64,000 nt of DNA from an uncultured Flavobacteriaceae bacterium (GCA_947493535.1 CANLRK010000003.1:124001-188000), one strand, 5' to 3'. Numbered from the stretch's first letter, positions 26,856 through 35,324 are shown. Translations and numbers: made by a program. The notes: generated from the sequence alone by a model not told the origin.

Positions 26856-27860
26856 ATGACAAATTTTTTTAAATCTAAATTTAAAATAGCAAACATACTT
26901 ATCTTAAGTGTAGTTTGTATTGGAGTAATAGGATATAAATTTTTAGTGGGGTATAATTGGATTGACGCCCTTTACATGACTATTATTACCATAACAACGG
27001 TGGGGTTTGCAGAAGTAGTGCCATTAGATCCTGTAGGAAAGCTATTTACCATAGGGTTAATTTCAGCTTCAGCTGTAACTGTAGCCTTTTCTATTTCGGT
27101 AATTACAGAATACTTAGTGAATAAAAATTCTTTTGAACAATTTAAAAATAGAAAGACGATGAAGAAAATCGATAGTTTATCCGATCATATAATTATTTGT
27201 GGTTTTGGTCGTAATGGAAAACAGGCGGCTCAGAAATTAGCGATTTATAAACGCCCTTTTGTAGTTATTGAAAAAAATAAAGAACTTATTGAAAAACATG
27301 ATGATGAAATACTTTTTGTTCATGGTAATGCTAATGAGGATGAGGTTTTAGTAGCTTCAGGTATTGAAAGAGCGCATAGTATAATAGTAGCTTTGCCTAA
27401 TGATGCTGATAACTTGTTTGTGGTACTTTCCGCTAGACAAATTAATAAAAGGGTAAAAATTATTAGTCGTGCATCTCAAGAAACATCTTATAAAAAATTA
27501 AAATTAGCAGGAGCGGATAATGTAATAATGCCAGATAGGATAGGAGGAGATCATATGGCATCATTGGTAGTAATGCCTGATTTAGTAGAGTTTTTAGATA
27601 ACCTTTCTATTATTGATGATAAAAAAGTAAATGTAGAGGAGGTGCCAATTGAAGCAATAACCACTAGCAAAATACCTTTAACAATAAAAGATTTAGATTT
27701 TAGAAATAAAACTGGTTGTAGTATTATTGGGTATAAAACTCCAGAAAGAGAGTATATAATTAATCCTGAGGCAGATACGGTTTTGTTGCCAAAATCAAGA
27801 ATAATTGTTTTAGGACGACCAGAACAAATAGCCAATTTAAACCAAATGTACGATATATAA
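26856..27860 (+). CDS. Two-TM potassium channel with RCK (TrkA-N) domain
   Basis: 334 residues. TM1 at ~12-30, pore loop TITTVGFAEV near residue 45-55 (selectivity filter TVGF), TM2 at ~65-90, then an RCK domain with nucleotide motif IIICGFGRNGKQAAQKLA and a TrkA-C-like tail. This is the MthK/Kch-like design: ligand-gated K+ flux across the inner membrane. The filter reads TVGFAE rather than TVGYGD; prokaryotic channels with GFxE are known, but conductance selectivity should not be assumed. Confidence 0.9.
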   Translation: MTNFFKSKFKIANILILSVVCIGVIGYKFLVGYNWIDALYMTIITITTVGFAEVVPLDPVGKLFTIGLISASAVTVAFSISVITEYLVNKNSFEQFKNRKTMKKIDSLSDHIIICGFGRNGKQAAQKLAIYKRPFVVIEKNKELIEKHDDEILFVHGNANEDEVLVASGIERAHSIIVALPNDADNLFVVLSARQINKRVKIISRASQETSYKKLKLAGADNVIMPDRIGGDHMASLVVMPDLVEFLDNLSIIDDKKVNVEEVPIEAITTSKIPLTIKDLDFRNKTGCSIIGYKTPEREYIINPEADTVLLPKSRIIVLGRPEQIANLNQMYDI

Positions 27861-27968
27861 CAAATAAGTCCTTTTAACAACAAAAATTTTAATATGCGTT
27901 TTTTTTTTGCCATATTGCTACACCAAATAAAAACTTACTCAAAAATTTAATCAATTAAAATTATACGA

Positions 27969-29546
27969 ATGAAGAAAAGTATTCTCTCATTATTTTTTAC
28001 CATATTACCCTTATTAACTTTTGCTCAAGATAAAGGATTGGATGAGCGATTTAACGAAGCTTTTAAACCTATTGCAGATGCATGGGGAGGACTTGTTTTT
28101 TACTCAGTAAACTTTAGCGATTCTGTTAGTATGCCAATAGTAATTATAATGTTATTATTGTCTGGGTTACTGTTTAGTATCTTATTTAAGTTTGTGAACA
28201 TTAGAAATTTCCCTGTTTCTATAAATATTTTACGTGGGAAATATGATGATTTAGATCACCATGAAGTAGATCCAAAAGCAATGGTAAACATTGTTGATGG
28301 TGATGCAGTTGATACTATAGCTATTGAAGGTCATGAAGGAGAAGTTTCACACTTTCAGGCACTAACTGCAGCGTTATCAGGAACTGTTGGTTTAGGAAAT
28401 ATAGCTGGTGTAGCTATAGCAATTTCTATTGGAGGACCAGGAGCTACTTTTTGGATGATTGTAGCCGGATTACTTGGAATGTCATCAAAATTTGTAGAAT
28501 GTACTCTGGGAGTGAAATATCGTGATGTTGGTGAAGATGGAACTGTGTACGGTGGGCCAATGTATTATTTGAAAAAAGGATTAACTGATGTGGGTAAATC
28601 TGGTTTAGGAAAAGTATTAGCAGCTGTTTTTGCTATTATGTGTGTAGGAGGTTCTTTTGGAGGAGGAAACATGTTTCAGGCTAATCAGGCTGCGCAACAG
28701 TTCAATACAATGTTAGGGGTTCAGTCAACTTCTGCTGGGGTTATTTTCGGATTAATAATGGCAACAATTGTAGCTATTGTTATTATTGGAGGAATAAAAA
28801 GAATAGGTAGTATTACAGAAAAAATAGTTCCTTTTATGGTAGGAATCTATTTTATTGCTGCACTAATTATATTGGTGGTAAATATAGCACATATAGGTGA
28901 TGCTTTTGGTCAAATATTTGACGGTGCATTTAATGCTGCTGGAATTTCTGGAGGAGTTTTAGGGGTTTTAATTGTTGGTTTTCAACGTGCCGCATTTTCA
29001 AATGAAGCAGGAGTTGGTTCTGCAGCTATCGCACACTCTGCTGTAAAAACTAAGTATCCAGCTTCAGAAGGGTTGGTGGCTTTGTTAGAGCCGTTTATTG
29101 ATACTGTAGTTGTATGTACTATGACAGCCTTAGTAATTATAATAACTAATGGTGATGGAGCTATTATGGAGTATGGGGTTAAAGCGCCAGATGGAGTATT
29201 GGCAACATCTAAAGCGTTTGCTTCTGTATTACCATGGTTTCCATACGTGTTAACTATTGCGGTAGTATTATTTGCTTTGTCAACAATGTTGTCTTGGTCG
29301 TATTATGGTTTGCAGTCATGGATGTTCTTATTCGGTAAATCTAAAGTGGCTGATTATAGTTATAAAATATTATTCTGTATCTTTATTGTTGTTGGTTCTG
29401 CAGTAAGTTTAGGTGCGGTTGTAGATTTTTCTGACGCAATGATTTTTGCAATGGCAGTACCTAACATAATAGGTTGCTTTATACTATTCCCTAAAGTTCG
29501 TGAAGAATTGGCAAAATATTTAAAAGCGATTAAAAGCGTGAAATAA
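27969..29546 (+). CDS. Alanine/glycine:cation symporter (AGCS) family protein
   Basis: 525 residues with about ten transmembrane helices. FQALTAALSGTVGLGNIAGVAIAISIGGPGATFWM is the AGCS signature; VGLGNIAG, YGGPMYYL, FQRAAFSNEAGVGSAAIAHSAVKTKYPASEGLVALLEPFIDT and MLSWSYYG follow. The first ~60 residues include a signal-like helix ending TFAQ and a soluble stretch, an extension often seen in Bacteroidota AGCS proteins. It imports alanine or glycine with Na+ or H+. Confidence 0.94.
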   Translation: MKKSILSLFFTILPLLTFAQDKGLDERFNEAFKPIADAWGGLVFYSVNFSDSVSMPIVIIMLLLSGLLFSILFKFVNIRNFPVSINILRGKYDDLDHHEVDPKAMVNIVDGDAVDTIAIEGHEGEVSHFQALTAALSGTVGLGNIAGVAIAISIGGPGATFWMIVAGLLGMSSKFVECTLGVKYRDVGEDGTVYGGPMYYLKKGLTDVGKSGLGKVLAAVFAIMCVGGSFGGGNMFQANQAAQQFNTMLGVQSTSAGVIFGLIMATIVAIVIIGGIKRIGSITEKIVPFMVGIYFIAALIILVVNIAHIGDAFGQIFDGAFNAAGISGGVLGVLIVGFQRAAFSNEAGVGSAAIAHSAVKTKYPASEGLVALLEPFIDTVVVCTMTALVIIITNGDGAIMEYGVKAPDGVLATSKAFASVLPWFPYVLTIAVVLFALSTMLSWSYYGLQSWMFLFGKSKVADYSYKILFCIFIVVGSAVSLGAVVDFSDAMIFAMAVPNIIGCFILFPKVREELAKYLKAIKSVK

Positions 29547-29556
29547 ACTAAATAAA

Positions 29557-30405
29557 ATGAAAAATATTAAATCCCACTTCGTGTTTACAAAAGAGCAACG
29601 TAGTGGGATTTTTGCTTTATTAGTTGTAATAATTGCTTTGCAATGCATTTATTTTTTTTATGATTTTTCATCAGAGTATCAGGTTTCAGAGAAGGAGAAG
29701 CAAGAGTTAGTTGTTTTTCAGAAAAAGATTGATAGTCTGGCTCAAGTAACAAAGCGAAGTACGTACGAAATTAAGCCTTACAACCCCAATTATATAACAG
29801 ATTATAAAGGGTATGTATTAGGAATGTCTGTAGAAGAAATAGACCGATTGCATGAGTATAGAAAATCAGGTAAGTATGTAAATTCAGCGAAAGAATTTCA
29901 GCAGGTAACCAAAGTATCAGATTCCTTATTAATGAAGATGCGCGAAAAATTTAAATTTCCTGACTGGGTTATTAATAAGCAGAAACAATCAAGCACCTCT
30001 TATTATCAAAAGGATATAAATAGGGCAGAAGCTAAAGATATCAATAAAGCAACAGGGTTAGAATATAAACTAGCTTATAGAATAATTAATTTTAGAAAAA
30101 AACTGGGAGGTTTTTTGGTTTTAAATCAGTTAGAAGATGTTTATGGAATAACCGAGGAAGAGGTGCAATTGGTCAAACAAAAATTTGTATTGAAAACAAT
30201 TCCAGATATTCAAAAAATAAACGTTAATTTAGCCAACGTTTCTGAGTTGTCATCTCTAGCTTATATAAACGATTATTTAGCAAATAATATAGTTGATGAG
30301 CGTGTATTGAGAGAAGGGTTTAAAAGTTTAGACGAGTTAAAATACGTTTCAAATTTTCCTGAAGAACAATTAGAGCATATAAAATTATATTTGACCTTAA
30401 ATTAA
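29557..30405 (+). CDS. Helix-hairpin-helix (ComEA-like) domain protein
   Basis: 282 residues with one N-terminal transmembrane helix (SGIFALLVVIIALQCIYFFYDF). Three HhH-type repeats can be seen: YVLGMSVEEIDRLHEYRKSGKYVNSAKEFQQVTKVSD, RAEAKDINKATGLEYKLAYRIINFRKKLGGFLVLNQLEDVYGITEE, and NVNLANVSELSSLAYINDYLANNIVDERVLREGFKSLDELK. Probably a membrane-anchored DNA-binding protein; a link to competence is only by family analogy. It is 10 bases after the AGCS gene. Confidence 0.85.
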   Translation: MKNIKSHFVFTKEQRSGIFALLVVIIALQCIYFFYDFSSEYQVSEKEKQELVVFQKKIDSLAQVTKRSTYEIKPYNPNYITDYKGYVLGMSVEEIDRLHEYRKSGKYVNSAKEFQQVTKVSDSLLMKMREKFKFPDWVINKQKQSSTSYYQKDINRAEAKDINKATGLEYKLAYRIINFRKKLGGFLVLNQLEDVYGITEEEVQLVKQKFVLKTIPDIQKINVNLANVSELSSLAYINDYLANNIVDERVLREGFKSLDELKYVSNFPEEQLEHIKLYLTLN

Positions 30406-30419
30406 ACATTAACAACACA

Positions 30420-31586
30420 ATGGATAAAAGATATTTTACAGAGGAACATCAGCTTTTTAGAGAAAGTCTTCAATATTTTTTAAAAAAAGAAGTCGTGCCA
30501 CATATTGATAAATGGGAAAAAACAGGAACTGTTGAGCGTTTTATTTGGAAAAAATTTGGCGATATGGGATACTTTGGTTTGGCAACTCCTGAAGAATACG
30601 GAGGGTTAAATCTAGATTTATTTTATACGGTAATTTTATTGGAAGAATTGCAAAAAATAAACTCAAGTGGTTTTGCTGCAAATATGTGGGCGCATGCCTA
30701 TTTAGCAATGACACACCTAAATAAAGAAGGTAGTCATGAAATAAAAAAGAAATACCTTGAGCCAAGTGCGCTGGGTGATATGATAGGGTGTTTATGTATA
30801 ACAGAACCATTTGGAGGTTCTGATGTGGCAGGAATGCGTACCACGGCTGTTAAAAAAGGAGATGCCTATGTGATAAATGGTTCGAAAACCTTTATTACTA
30901 ACGGTGTATATTCTGATTACTTAGTGGTGGCTGCTAAAACATCTCCTGAACTTGGGGGAAAAGGAATAAGTATTTTTGTAATGGATAGGGATACACCAGG
31001 TATTTCTGCAACAAAATTAGATAAGTTGGGTTGGCGTGCTTCTGATACTGCTGAAATTGCTTTTGATAACGTGGTTATTCCTGCAGAAAATTTAATGGGT
31101 GAAGAAAACCAAGGATTTCCATACATCATGCAGCACTTTGCTTTGGAGCGTTTAATAATGGCTATTAATGCACATGCGCGTGCAGAATATGCAATTGATT
31201 ATGCAGTGCAATACATGTCAGAGCGTTCTGCGTTTGGGAAAACTATCAATAATTTTCAGGTATTGCGTCATAAAATAGCTGATGCATCTACGCAAATGGA
31301 ATTGTGTAAAGAGTTTAACTATTCAGTAGCTAAGCGTTTGAATGATGGTGAATATGTGGTTAAAGAAGCGACAATGTCAAAATTGGCTGCTACTAAAATG
31401 GCAGATGAAGTTATTTATGATTGCTTGCAATTATTAGGAGGATATGGTTATATGGAAGAGTACCCTATGGCACGTTTGTTACGTGATAGTCGTTTAGGCC
31501 CAATAGGAGGAGGTACTTCTGAAATATTGAAAGAAATTATCGCAAAACTGATAATTGACAAGAAGGAGTATAAGCCGGCAACCTAA
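30420..31586 (+). CDS. Acyl-CoA dehydrogenase
   Basis: 388 residues, full length. The FAD/substrate motifs CLCITEPFGGSDVAGM and YVINGSKTFITNG, the arginine-rich region RLIMAINAHARAEYAIDYAVQYMSERSAFGKTINNFQVLRHKIADA, and the C-terminal QLLGGYGYMEEYPMARLLRDSRLGPIGGGTSEI are canonical. The Glu in GYMEEYP is close to the long-chain/isovaleryl variation in catalytic base position, so the chain length cannot be assigned. Acts in beta-oxidation or branched-chain amino-acid breakdown. Confidence 0.93.
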   Translation: MDKRYFTEEHQLFRESLQYFLKKEVVPHIDKWEKTGTVERFIWKKFGDMGYFGLATPEEYGGLNLDLFYTVILLEELQKINSSGFAANMWAHAYLAMTHLNKEGSHEIKKKYLEPSALGDMIGCLCITEPFGGSDVAGMRTTAVKKGDAYVINGSKTFITNGVYSDYLVVAAKTSPELGGKGISIFVMDRDTPGISATKLDKLGWRASDTAEIAFDNVVIPAENLMGEENQGFPYIMQHFALERLIMAINAHARAEYAIDYAVQYMSERSAFGKTINNFQVLRHKIADASTQMELCKEFNYSVAKRLNDGEYVVKEATMSKLAATKMADEVIYDCLQLLGGYGYMEEYPMARLLRDSRLGPIGGGTSEILKEIIAKLIIDKKEYKPAT

Positions 31587-31631
31587 TAGGGTTTTAGTTT
31601 TTTTTTTTTTTGAAAAAAAGATAAAAATTAA

Positions 31632-31661
31632 TTGTGCAATTGTAATTAATACTTACTTTTG
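31632..31661 (+). promoter_or_regulatory. rpsU promoter, TTG-N19-TACTTTTG
   Basis: TTG at 31632-31634 and TACTTTTG at 31654-31661 with 19 bases between match the Flavobacteriia housekeeping consensus. The expected start is near 31668, giving a leader of about 30 bases to rpsU. Confidence 0.78.
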
Positions 31662-31681
31662 CAGTCTGAACGCTAAAAGAG

Positions 31682-31687
31682 AGGAGG
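31682..31687 (+). promoter_or_regulatory. Strong Shine-Dalgarno AGGAGG before rpsU
   Basis: GAGGAGG lies 9 bases before the rpsU ATG, a near-perfect complement of the 16S 3' end. Such sites are scarce elsewhere in the window, which makes this one notable. Confidence 0.85.
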
Positions 31688-31696
31688 TTAAGACAT

Positions 31697-31891
31697 ATGT
31701 TAATTATACCAGTTAAAGACGGAGAAAACATTGATAGAGCTTTAAAGCGCTACAAAAGAAAATTTGATCGTACAGGTACGAAGAAGTCACTTAGAGAGAG
31801 AAGATATTTTACAAAACCTTCAATCGCAAAAAGAGCGGGTCTTCAAAAAGCACAGTATATACAATCATTAAGAGATCAAGAGGAAATCTAA
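31697..31891 (+). CDS. rpsU: 30S ribosomal protein bS21
   Basis: 64 residues, MLIIPVKDGENIDRALKRYKRKFDRTGTKKSLRERRYFTKPSIAKR, unmistakable bS21. It sits by the 3' end of 16S rRNA. In Flavobacteriia bS21 is known to help hide the anti-Shine-Dalgarno, and rpsU is among the few genes with a strong Shine-Dalgarno, seen here at 31682. A terminator hairpin follows 21 bases after the stop. Confidence 0.97.
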   Translation: MLIIPVKDGENIDRALKRYKRKFDRTGTKKSLRERRYFTKPSIAKRAGLQKAQYIQSLRDQEEI

Positions 31892-31912
31892 TCTCTAATA
31901 CAGTATAGAGTT

Positions 31913-31947
31913 AAAACCGTTTAGTATATTTGATACTAAACGGTTTT
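31913..31947 (+). terminator. Strong terminator between rpsU and xerC
   Basis: AAAACCGTTTAGTAT and ATACTAAACGGTTTT form a 15-bp perfect stem with a 5-base loop, and the T-run (7 T) reaches to 31950, directly before the xerC ATG. Confidence 0.9.
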
Positions 31948-31950
31948 TTT

Positions 31951-32847
31951 ATGGGGCAATTTTCTAGTTTTATTGATTATTTATCTCTCGAGAAGAAATA
32001 TTCCTTACATACAATAAATGCTTATTCTAAAGATTTAGATGCTTTTGCAAGTTTTTGCGCGAAAGAATTTGATTCCGACAACATAAAAAAATGCTCCTAT
32101 GTACAAATTAGAAGTTGGATAGTAGTGTTGTTGGAAAACGGTGTAGGAAATAGAACGGTAAATAGAAAAATTGCGTCTCTAAAAAGTTATTATAAATTTT
32201 TGCTTAAAACCGAGCAAATAAAAGTATCACCGCTATTAAAGCATAAAGCATTAAAGGTAGATAAAAAAATACAGGTACCTTTTTCAAAAAAAGAAATGAC
32301 AACCGTATTGGAGCAAATTGACTTCGATGATTCTTTTGAAGGTTGTAGAGATAAGTTAATTGTTGAGTTATTTTATGCAACAGGAATACGTAAATCAGAA
32401 TTAATAGGTTTAAAATTGTCTGATGTTAATTATGATTCAGAGGTAATTAAAGTGTTAGGAAAACGTAATAAAGAAAGAATTCTTCCAATGATTACTAGTT
32501 TAAAACTCTCATTAAAAAAATATCTTATTGAACGAAGTAAATTACCAGTTGTTAAGGATGAGGAGTATTTATTTTTAACTAAGCGAGGTGCTAAAATTTA
32601 TGATTCACTTGTGTATAGAATAATAAATTTGTATTTTAGTAGAGCTTCTTCTAAGTTAAAAAAGAGTCCGCATGTATTACGGCATACGTTCGCTACCCAT
32701 TTATTAAATGAAGGAGCCGATTTAAATGCGGTTAAAGAATTATTAGGTCATACTAGTCTTGCGGCTACTCAAGTTTACGTACATAATGGTATGGCTAAAC
32801 TAAAGGAAGTATATCGTAATTCTCATCCGCGTAATAATAAAACCTAA
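31951..32847 (+). CDS. xerC: Tyrosine recombinase XerC/XerD type
   Basis: About 298 residues from MGQFSSFIDYLSLEKKYSLHTINAYSKDL. The track start (TTG 31930) lies inside the terminator stem, so the ATG at 31951 is preferred. The SAM-like N-terminal domain is followed by the catalytic domain: Arg in YATGIRKSELIGLKLSDV, Lys in VLGKRNKERILP, HVLRHTFATHLL with HxxR, GHTSLAATQVYVH with His and Tyr. It resolves chromosome dimers at dif. C vs D cannot be told from sequence alone. There is no room for a separate leader. Confidence 0.92.
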   Translation: MGQFSSFIDYLSLEKKYSLHTINAYSKDLDAFASFCAKEFDSDNIKKCSYVQIRSWIVVLLENGVGNRTVNRKIASLKSYYKFLLKTEQIKVSPLLKHKALKVDKKIQVPFSKKEMTTVLEQIDFDDSFEGCRDKLIVELFYATGIRKSELIGLKLSDVNYDSEVIKVLGKRNKERILPMITSLKLSLKKYLIERSKLPVVKDEEYLFLTKRGAKIYDSLVYRIINLYFSRASSKLKKSPHVLRHTFATHLLNEGADLNAVKELLGHTSLAATQVYVHNGMAKLKEVYRNSHPRNNKT

Positions 32848-32873
32848 TACTCATATTTAAAGCTTAAGTAATT

Positions 32874-33176
32874 ATGAAAGTAAACACGCAATCAGTAAAT
32901 TTTGTAGCAGATAAAAAGTTAATCGATTTTGTTCAGGTTAAATTAGATAAACTTGATCAGTTTTTTGACAAAGTAATTCGTGCAGATGTATTTTTGAAAG
33001 TTGACAACACAAGCGAAAAAGAGAATAAAATAGTTGAGGTTAAACTGAGTGTTCCTGGAGATTCGTTTATGGTGAAAAAGCAATGCAGAACGTTTGAAGA
33101 AGGAGTGGATTTAGCACAACAATCATTAGAGCGATTGTTAAAAAAGCGAAAAGAGAAATTAAGAGCACATGCTTAA
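32874..33176 (+). CDS. hpf: Ribosome hibernation promoting factor (short HPF/RaiA)
   Basis: 100 residues: MKVNTQSVNFVADKKLIDFVQVKLDKLDQFFDKVIRADVFLKVDN..., with the Lys-rich terminal helix QQSLERLLKKRKEKLRAHA. Matches the short S30AE domain without the C-terminal dimerisation domain. It binds the 30S decoding region in slow growth. 26 bases after xerC and just upstream of the tRNA-tuf block. Confidence 0.93.
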   Translation: MKVNTQSVNFVADKKLIDFVQVKLDKLDQFFDKVIRADVFLKVDNTSEKENKIVEVKLSVPGDSFMVKKQCRTFEEGVDLAQQSLERLLKKRKEKLRAHA

Positions 33177-33198
33177 TGAAAAAAAAGCAAAAATTGTT

Positions 33199-33227
33199 TT
33201 GTAAAAAAGAATAATTACATACATTTG
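33199..33227 (+). promoter_or_regulatory. Promoter of the tRNA-tuf block, TTG-N18-TACATTTG
   Basis: TTG at 33199-33201 and TACATTTG at 33220-33227, 18 bases apart, match the Flavobacteriia consensus. The transcript would start near 33234 and run into tRNA-Thr. Confidence 0.78.
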
Positions 33228-33231
33228 CAGT

Positions 33232-33247
33232 CCGTTAGAAATAACGG
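33232..33247 (+). repeat. Hairpin at the predicted 5' end of the tRNA-tuf transcript
   Basis: CCGTTA and TAACGG pair around GAAA, followed by GGCTTTTTTATTTTT. Terminator-like, but it begins at the predicted start of transcription, so its effect is uncertain. Confidence 0.55.
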
Positions 33248-33267
33248 GCTTTTTTATTTTTCTAAAA

Positions 33268-33341
33268 GCCGATGTAGCTCAGCTGGCTAGAGCAGCTGAT
33301 TTGTAATCAGCAGGTCGGGGGTTCGAGTCCCTTCATCGGCT
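33268..33341 (+). tRNA. tRNA-Thr (anticodon TGT)
   Basis: 74 nt. Acceptor GCCGATG/CATCGGC, D-arm AGCTCAGCTGGCTAGAGC, anticodon loop TTTGTAA within GCTGA/TCAGC, T-arm GGGGGTTCGAGTCCC. CCA is not encoded. Identical copy at 50760. Confidence 0.97.
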
Positions 33342-33381
33342 CAGTAAAATAAAGGTTCTTTGAATATAATGAAGAATTTTA

Positions 33382-33464
33382 GGGGAGATTCCAGAGCGGC
33401 CAAATGGGACGGACTGTAACTCCGTTGTCTTTCGACTTCGCAGGTTCGAATCCTGCTCTCCCCA
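33382..33464 (+). tRNA. tRNA-Tyr (anticodon GTA)
   Basis: 83 nt with a long variable arm. Acceptor GGGGAGA/TCTCCCC, anticodon loop CTGTAAC, T-arm GCAGGTTCGAATCCTGC. Confidence 0.96.
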
Positions 33465-33477
33465 CAAATAAAAGAAT

Positions 33478-33550
33478 GCGAGAGTAGCTCAGTTGGTAGA
33501 GCGTCAGCCTTCCAAGCTGAATGTCGCCGGTTCGAACCCGGTCTCTCGCT
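33478..33550 (+). tRNA. tRNA-Gly (anticodon TCC)
   Basis: 73 nt. Acceptor GCGAGAG/CTCTCGC, D-arm AGCTCAGTTGGTAGAGC, anticodon loop CTTCCAA, T-arm CCGGTTCGAACCCGG. Confidence 0.97.
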
Positions 33551-33622
33551 CAAAAATTTCTTTATCACATGATATTGAAATTGGTTTTTTCTGGTTATGT
33601 TTGCATAGCCGGAAGGGAATAC

Positions 33623-33695
33623 GCCGGTGTAGCTCAGTTGGTAGAGCGCATCCTTGGTAGGGATGAGGTCACGGGTTCAAGTCCCGTCATTGGCT
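33623..33695 (+). tRNA. tRNA-Thr (anticodon GGT)
   Basis: 73 nt. Acceptor GCCGGTG/CATTGGC with two G-U pairs, anticodon loop TTGGTAG between CATCC and GGATG, T-arm ACGGGTTCAAGTCCCGT. Directly precedes tuf. Confidence 0.95.
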
Positions 33696-33768
33696 CTAGT
33701 GGGTTGGTGTAAGAATAATGTATTGAATTAACACTAAATATAATAACTAAGAATTAAAATTAATAATC

Positions 33769-34956
33769 ATGGCTAAAGGAACTTTTGACCGCTCGAAACC
33801 ACATTTAAATATTGGTACAATTGGTCACGTTGACCACGGTAAGACTACATTAACAGCTGCTATTACTAAAGTATTAGCTGAAGCTGGATTATCTGAAGTT
33901 AAAGATTTCGATCAAATCGATAACGCTCCAGAAGAAAAAGAAAGAGGTATTACAATTAATACATCTCACGTAGAATATCAAACTGCTAATCGTCACTATG
34001 CTCACGTTGACTGTCCAGGTCACGCGGATTACGTAAAGAACATGGTAACGGGAGCAGCTCAAATGGATGGTGCTATCTTAGTAGTTGCTGCTACGGATGG
34101 TCCAATGCCTCAAACTCGTGAGCACATCTTATTAGGAAAGCAAGTAGGTATTCCTAGAATTGTTGTTTTCATGAACAAGGTTGACTTAGTTGATGATGAG
34201 GAATTATTAGAGTTAGTTGAGATGGAGGTAAGGGACTTACTTTCTTTTTATGACTACGATGGAGATAATGGGCCGGTTATTGCTGGATCTGCGTTAGGAG
34301 GATTAAATGGTGATGCAAAATGGTCTGAGAAGATTATGGAGTTAATGGAAGCTTGTGATACTTGGATCGAAGAGCCATTAAGAGAGGTTGATAAAGATTT
34401 CTTAATGCCAATCGAGGATGTGTTCTCAATTACAGGTCGTGGTACAGTAGCAACTGGACGTATTGAAACTGGTATTGCTAACACGGGAGATCCTGTAGAG
34501 ATTATCGGTATGGGAGCTGAGAAATTAACATCTACTATTACTGGTATCGAAATGTTCCGTCAAATCTTAGATAGAGGTGAGGCAGGAGATAACGCTGGTA
34601 TCTTATTAAGAGGTATTGATAAGACTGAGATTAAGAGAGGAATGGTAATTGTTAAGCCAGGATCTATTACTCCACACGCTAAGTTTAAAGCTGAGGTGTA
34701 TATCTTAAAGAAAGAAGAAGGTGGACGTCACACTCCATTCCATAACAACTACCGTCCACAGTTCTATGTACGTACAACTGATGTAACAGGAAATATTAAC
34801 TTACCTGATGGAGTTGAAATGGTAATGCCTGGAGATAACTTAACTATTACAGTTGATTTAATTCAGCCAATTGCATTAAACTTAGGTTTACGTTTTGCTA
34901 TCCGTGAAGGAGGTAGAACTGTAGGTGCAGGACAGGTTACTGAGATTTTAGATTAA
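33769..34956 (+). CDS. tuf: Elongation factor Tu
   Basis: 395 residues. GTP-binding motifs [21 protein letters not shown] and NKVD, the switch I region [14 protein letters not shown], and the full three-domain length ending QVTEILD. It carries aminoacyl-tRNA to the ribosome. Codon use is biased, as for a highly expressed gene. It follows four tRNA genes and precedes tRNA-Trp and secE. Confidence 0.98.
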   Translation: MAKGTFDRSKPHLNIGTIGHVDHGKTTLTAAITKVLAEAGLSEVKDFDQIDNAPEEKERGITINTSHVEYQTANRHYAHVDCPGHADYVKNMVTGAAQMDGAILVVAATDGPMPQTREHILLGKQVGIPRIVVFMNKVDLVDDEELLELVEMEVRDLLSFYDYDGDNGPVIAGSALGGLNGDAKWSEKIMELMEACDTWIEEPLREVDKDFLMPIEDVFSITGRGTVATGRIETGIANTGDPVEIIGMGAEKLTSTITGIEMFRQILDRGEAGDNAGILLRGIDKTEIKRGMVIVKPGSITPHAKFKAEVYILKKEEGGRHTPFHNNYRPQFYVRTTDVTGNINLPDGVEMVMPGDNLTITVDLIQPIALNLGLRFAIREGGRTVGAGQVTEILD

Positions 34957-34982
34957 TTTCTGAAATTTAATAAATAAAAAGT

Positions 34983-35016
34983 AAGGTATCTCGGTAAGAA
35001 AAATCCGAGATGCCTT
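34983..35016 (+). terminator. Hairpin between tuf and tRNA-Trp, possible partial terminator
   Basis: AAGGTATCTCGG pairs with CCGAGATGCCTT (12 bp, one G-U) around a 10-base loop, followed by only a weak T stretch (TCTAAAT). Likely a processing or partial termination element. Confidence 0.6.
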
Positions 35017-35025
35017 TCTAAATAA

Positions 35026-35098
35026 ACGGGTTTAGCTCAGTTGGTAGAGCACTGGTCTCCAAAACCAGGTGTCGTGAGTTCGAGTCTCTCAACCCGTG
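35026..35098 (+). tRNA. tRNA-Trp (anticodon CCA)
   Basis: 73 nt. Acceptor ACGGGTT/AACCCGT, D-arm AGCTCAGTTGGTAGAGC, anticodon loop TCTCCAAAA region with CCA, T-arm GTGAGTTCGAGTCTCTC. Sits between tuf and secE. Confidence 0.95.
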
Positions 35099-35121
35099 CA
35101 AAATGCTAATTATAATTAATA

Positions 35122-35304
35122 ATGAGTTATATAAAAGAATCTTTTGGAGAATTGAAAAATAATGTTACTTGGCCAACGTTGGTTAATGCGCAAAAGTTAA
35201 CTGTGTTGGTGGCTGTTTTTTCTATTCTTTTTTCTCTTGCTATATGGGGAGTGGATACTGTTTTTTCAAAATTAGTGGATGCTTATTTTAGCTTAATGAA
35301 CTAA
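35122..35304 (+). CDS. secE: Preprotein translocase subunit SecE
   Basis: 60 residues. An amphipathic N-terminus (MSYIKESFGELKNNVTWPTLVNAQKLT, with the conserved VTWP) and one transmembrane helix (VLVAVFSILFSLAIWGVDTVF). The single-helix short SecE is usual. It clamps SecY in the translocon. Located between tRNA-Trp and nusG, the standard arrangement. Confidence 0.95.
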   Translation: MSYIKESFGELKNNVTWPTLVNAQKLTVLVAVFSILFSLAIWGVDTVFSKLVDAYFSLMN

Positions 35305-35324
35305 TTTTTTAAAGGTATAGAGTT

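Noticed and set aside
31951-32847. Mobile integrase from the tyrosine recombinase
   Set aside because: Sequence and place between rpsU and hpf fit housekeeping XerC; no attachment repeats or cargo nearby.
33341-33712. ORFs over the tRNA cluster (33341-33568 minus, 33521-33712 plus)
   Set aside because: They translate tRNA-Tyr, Gly and Thr sequences; typical spurious ORFs such as SGERPGSNRRHSA and GVAQLVERILGR.
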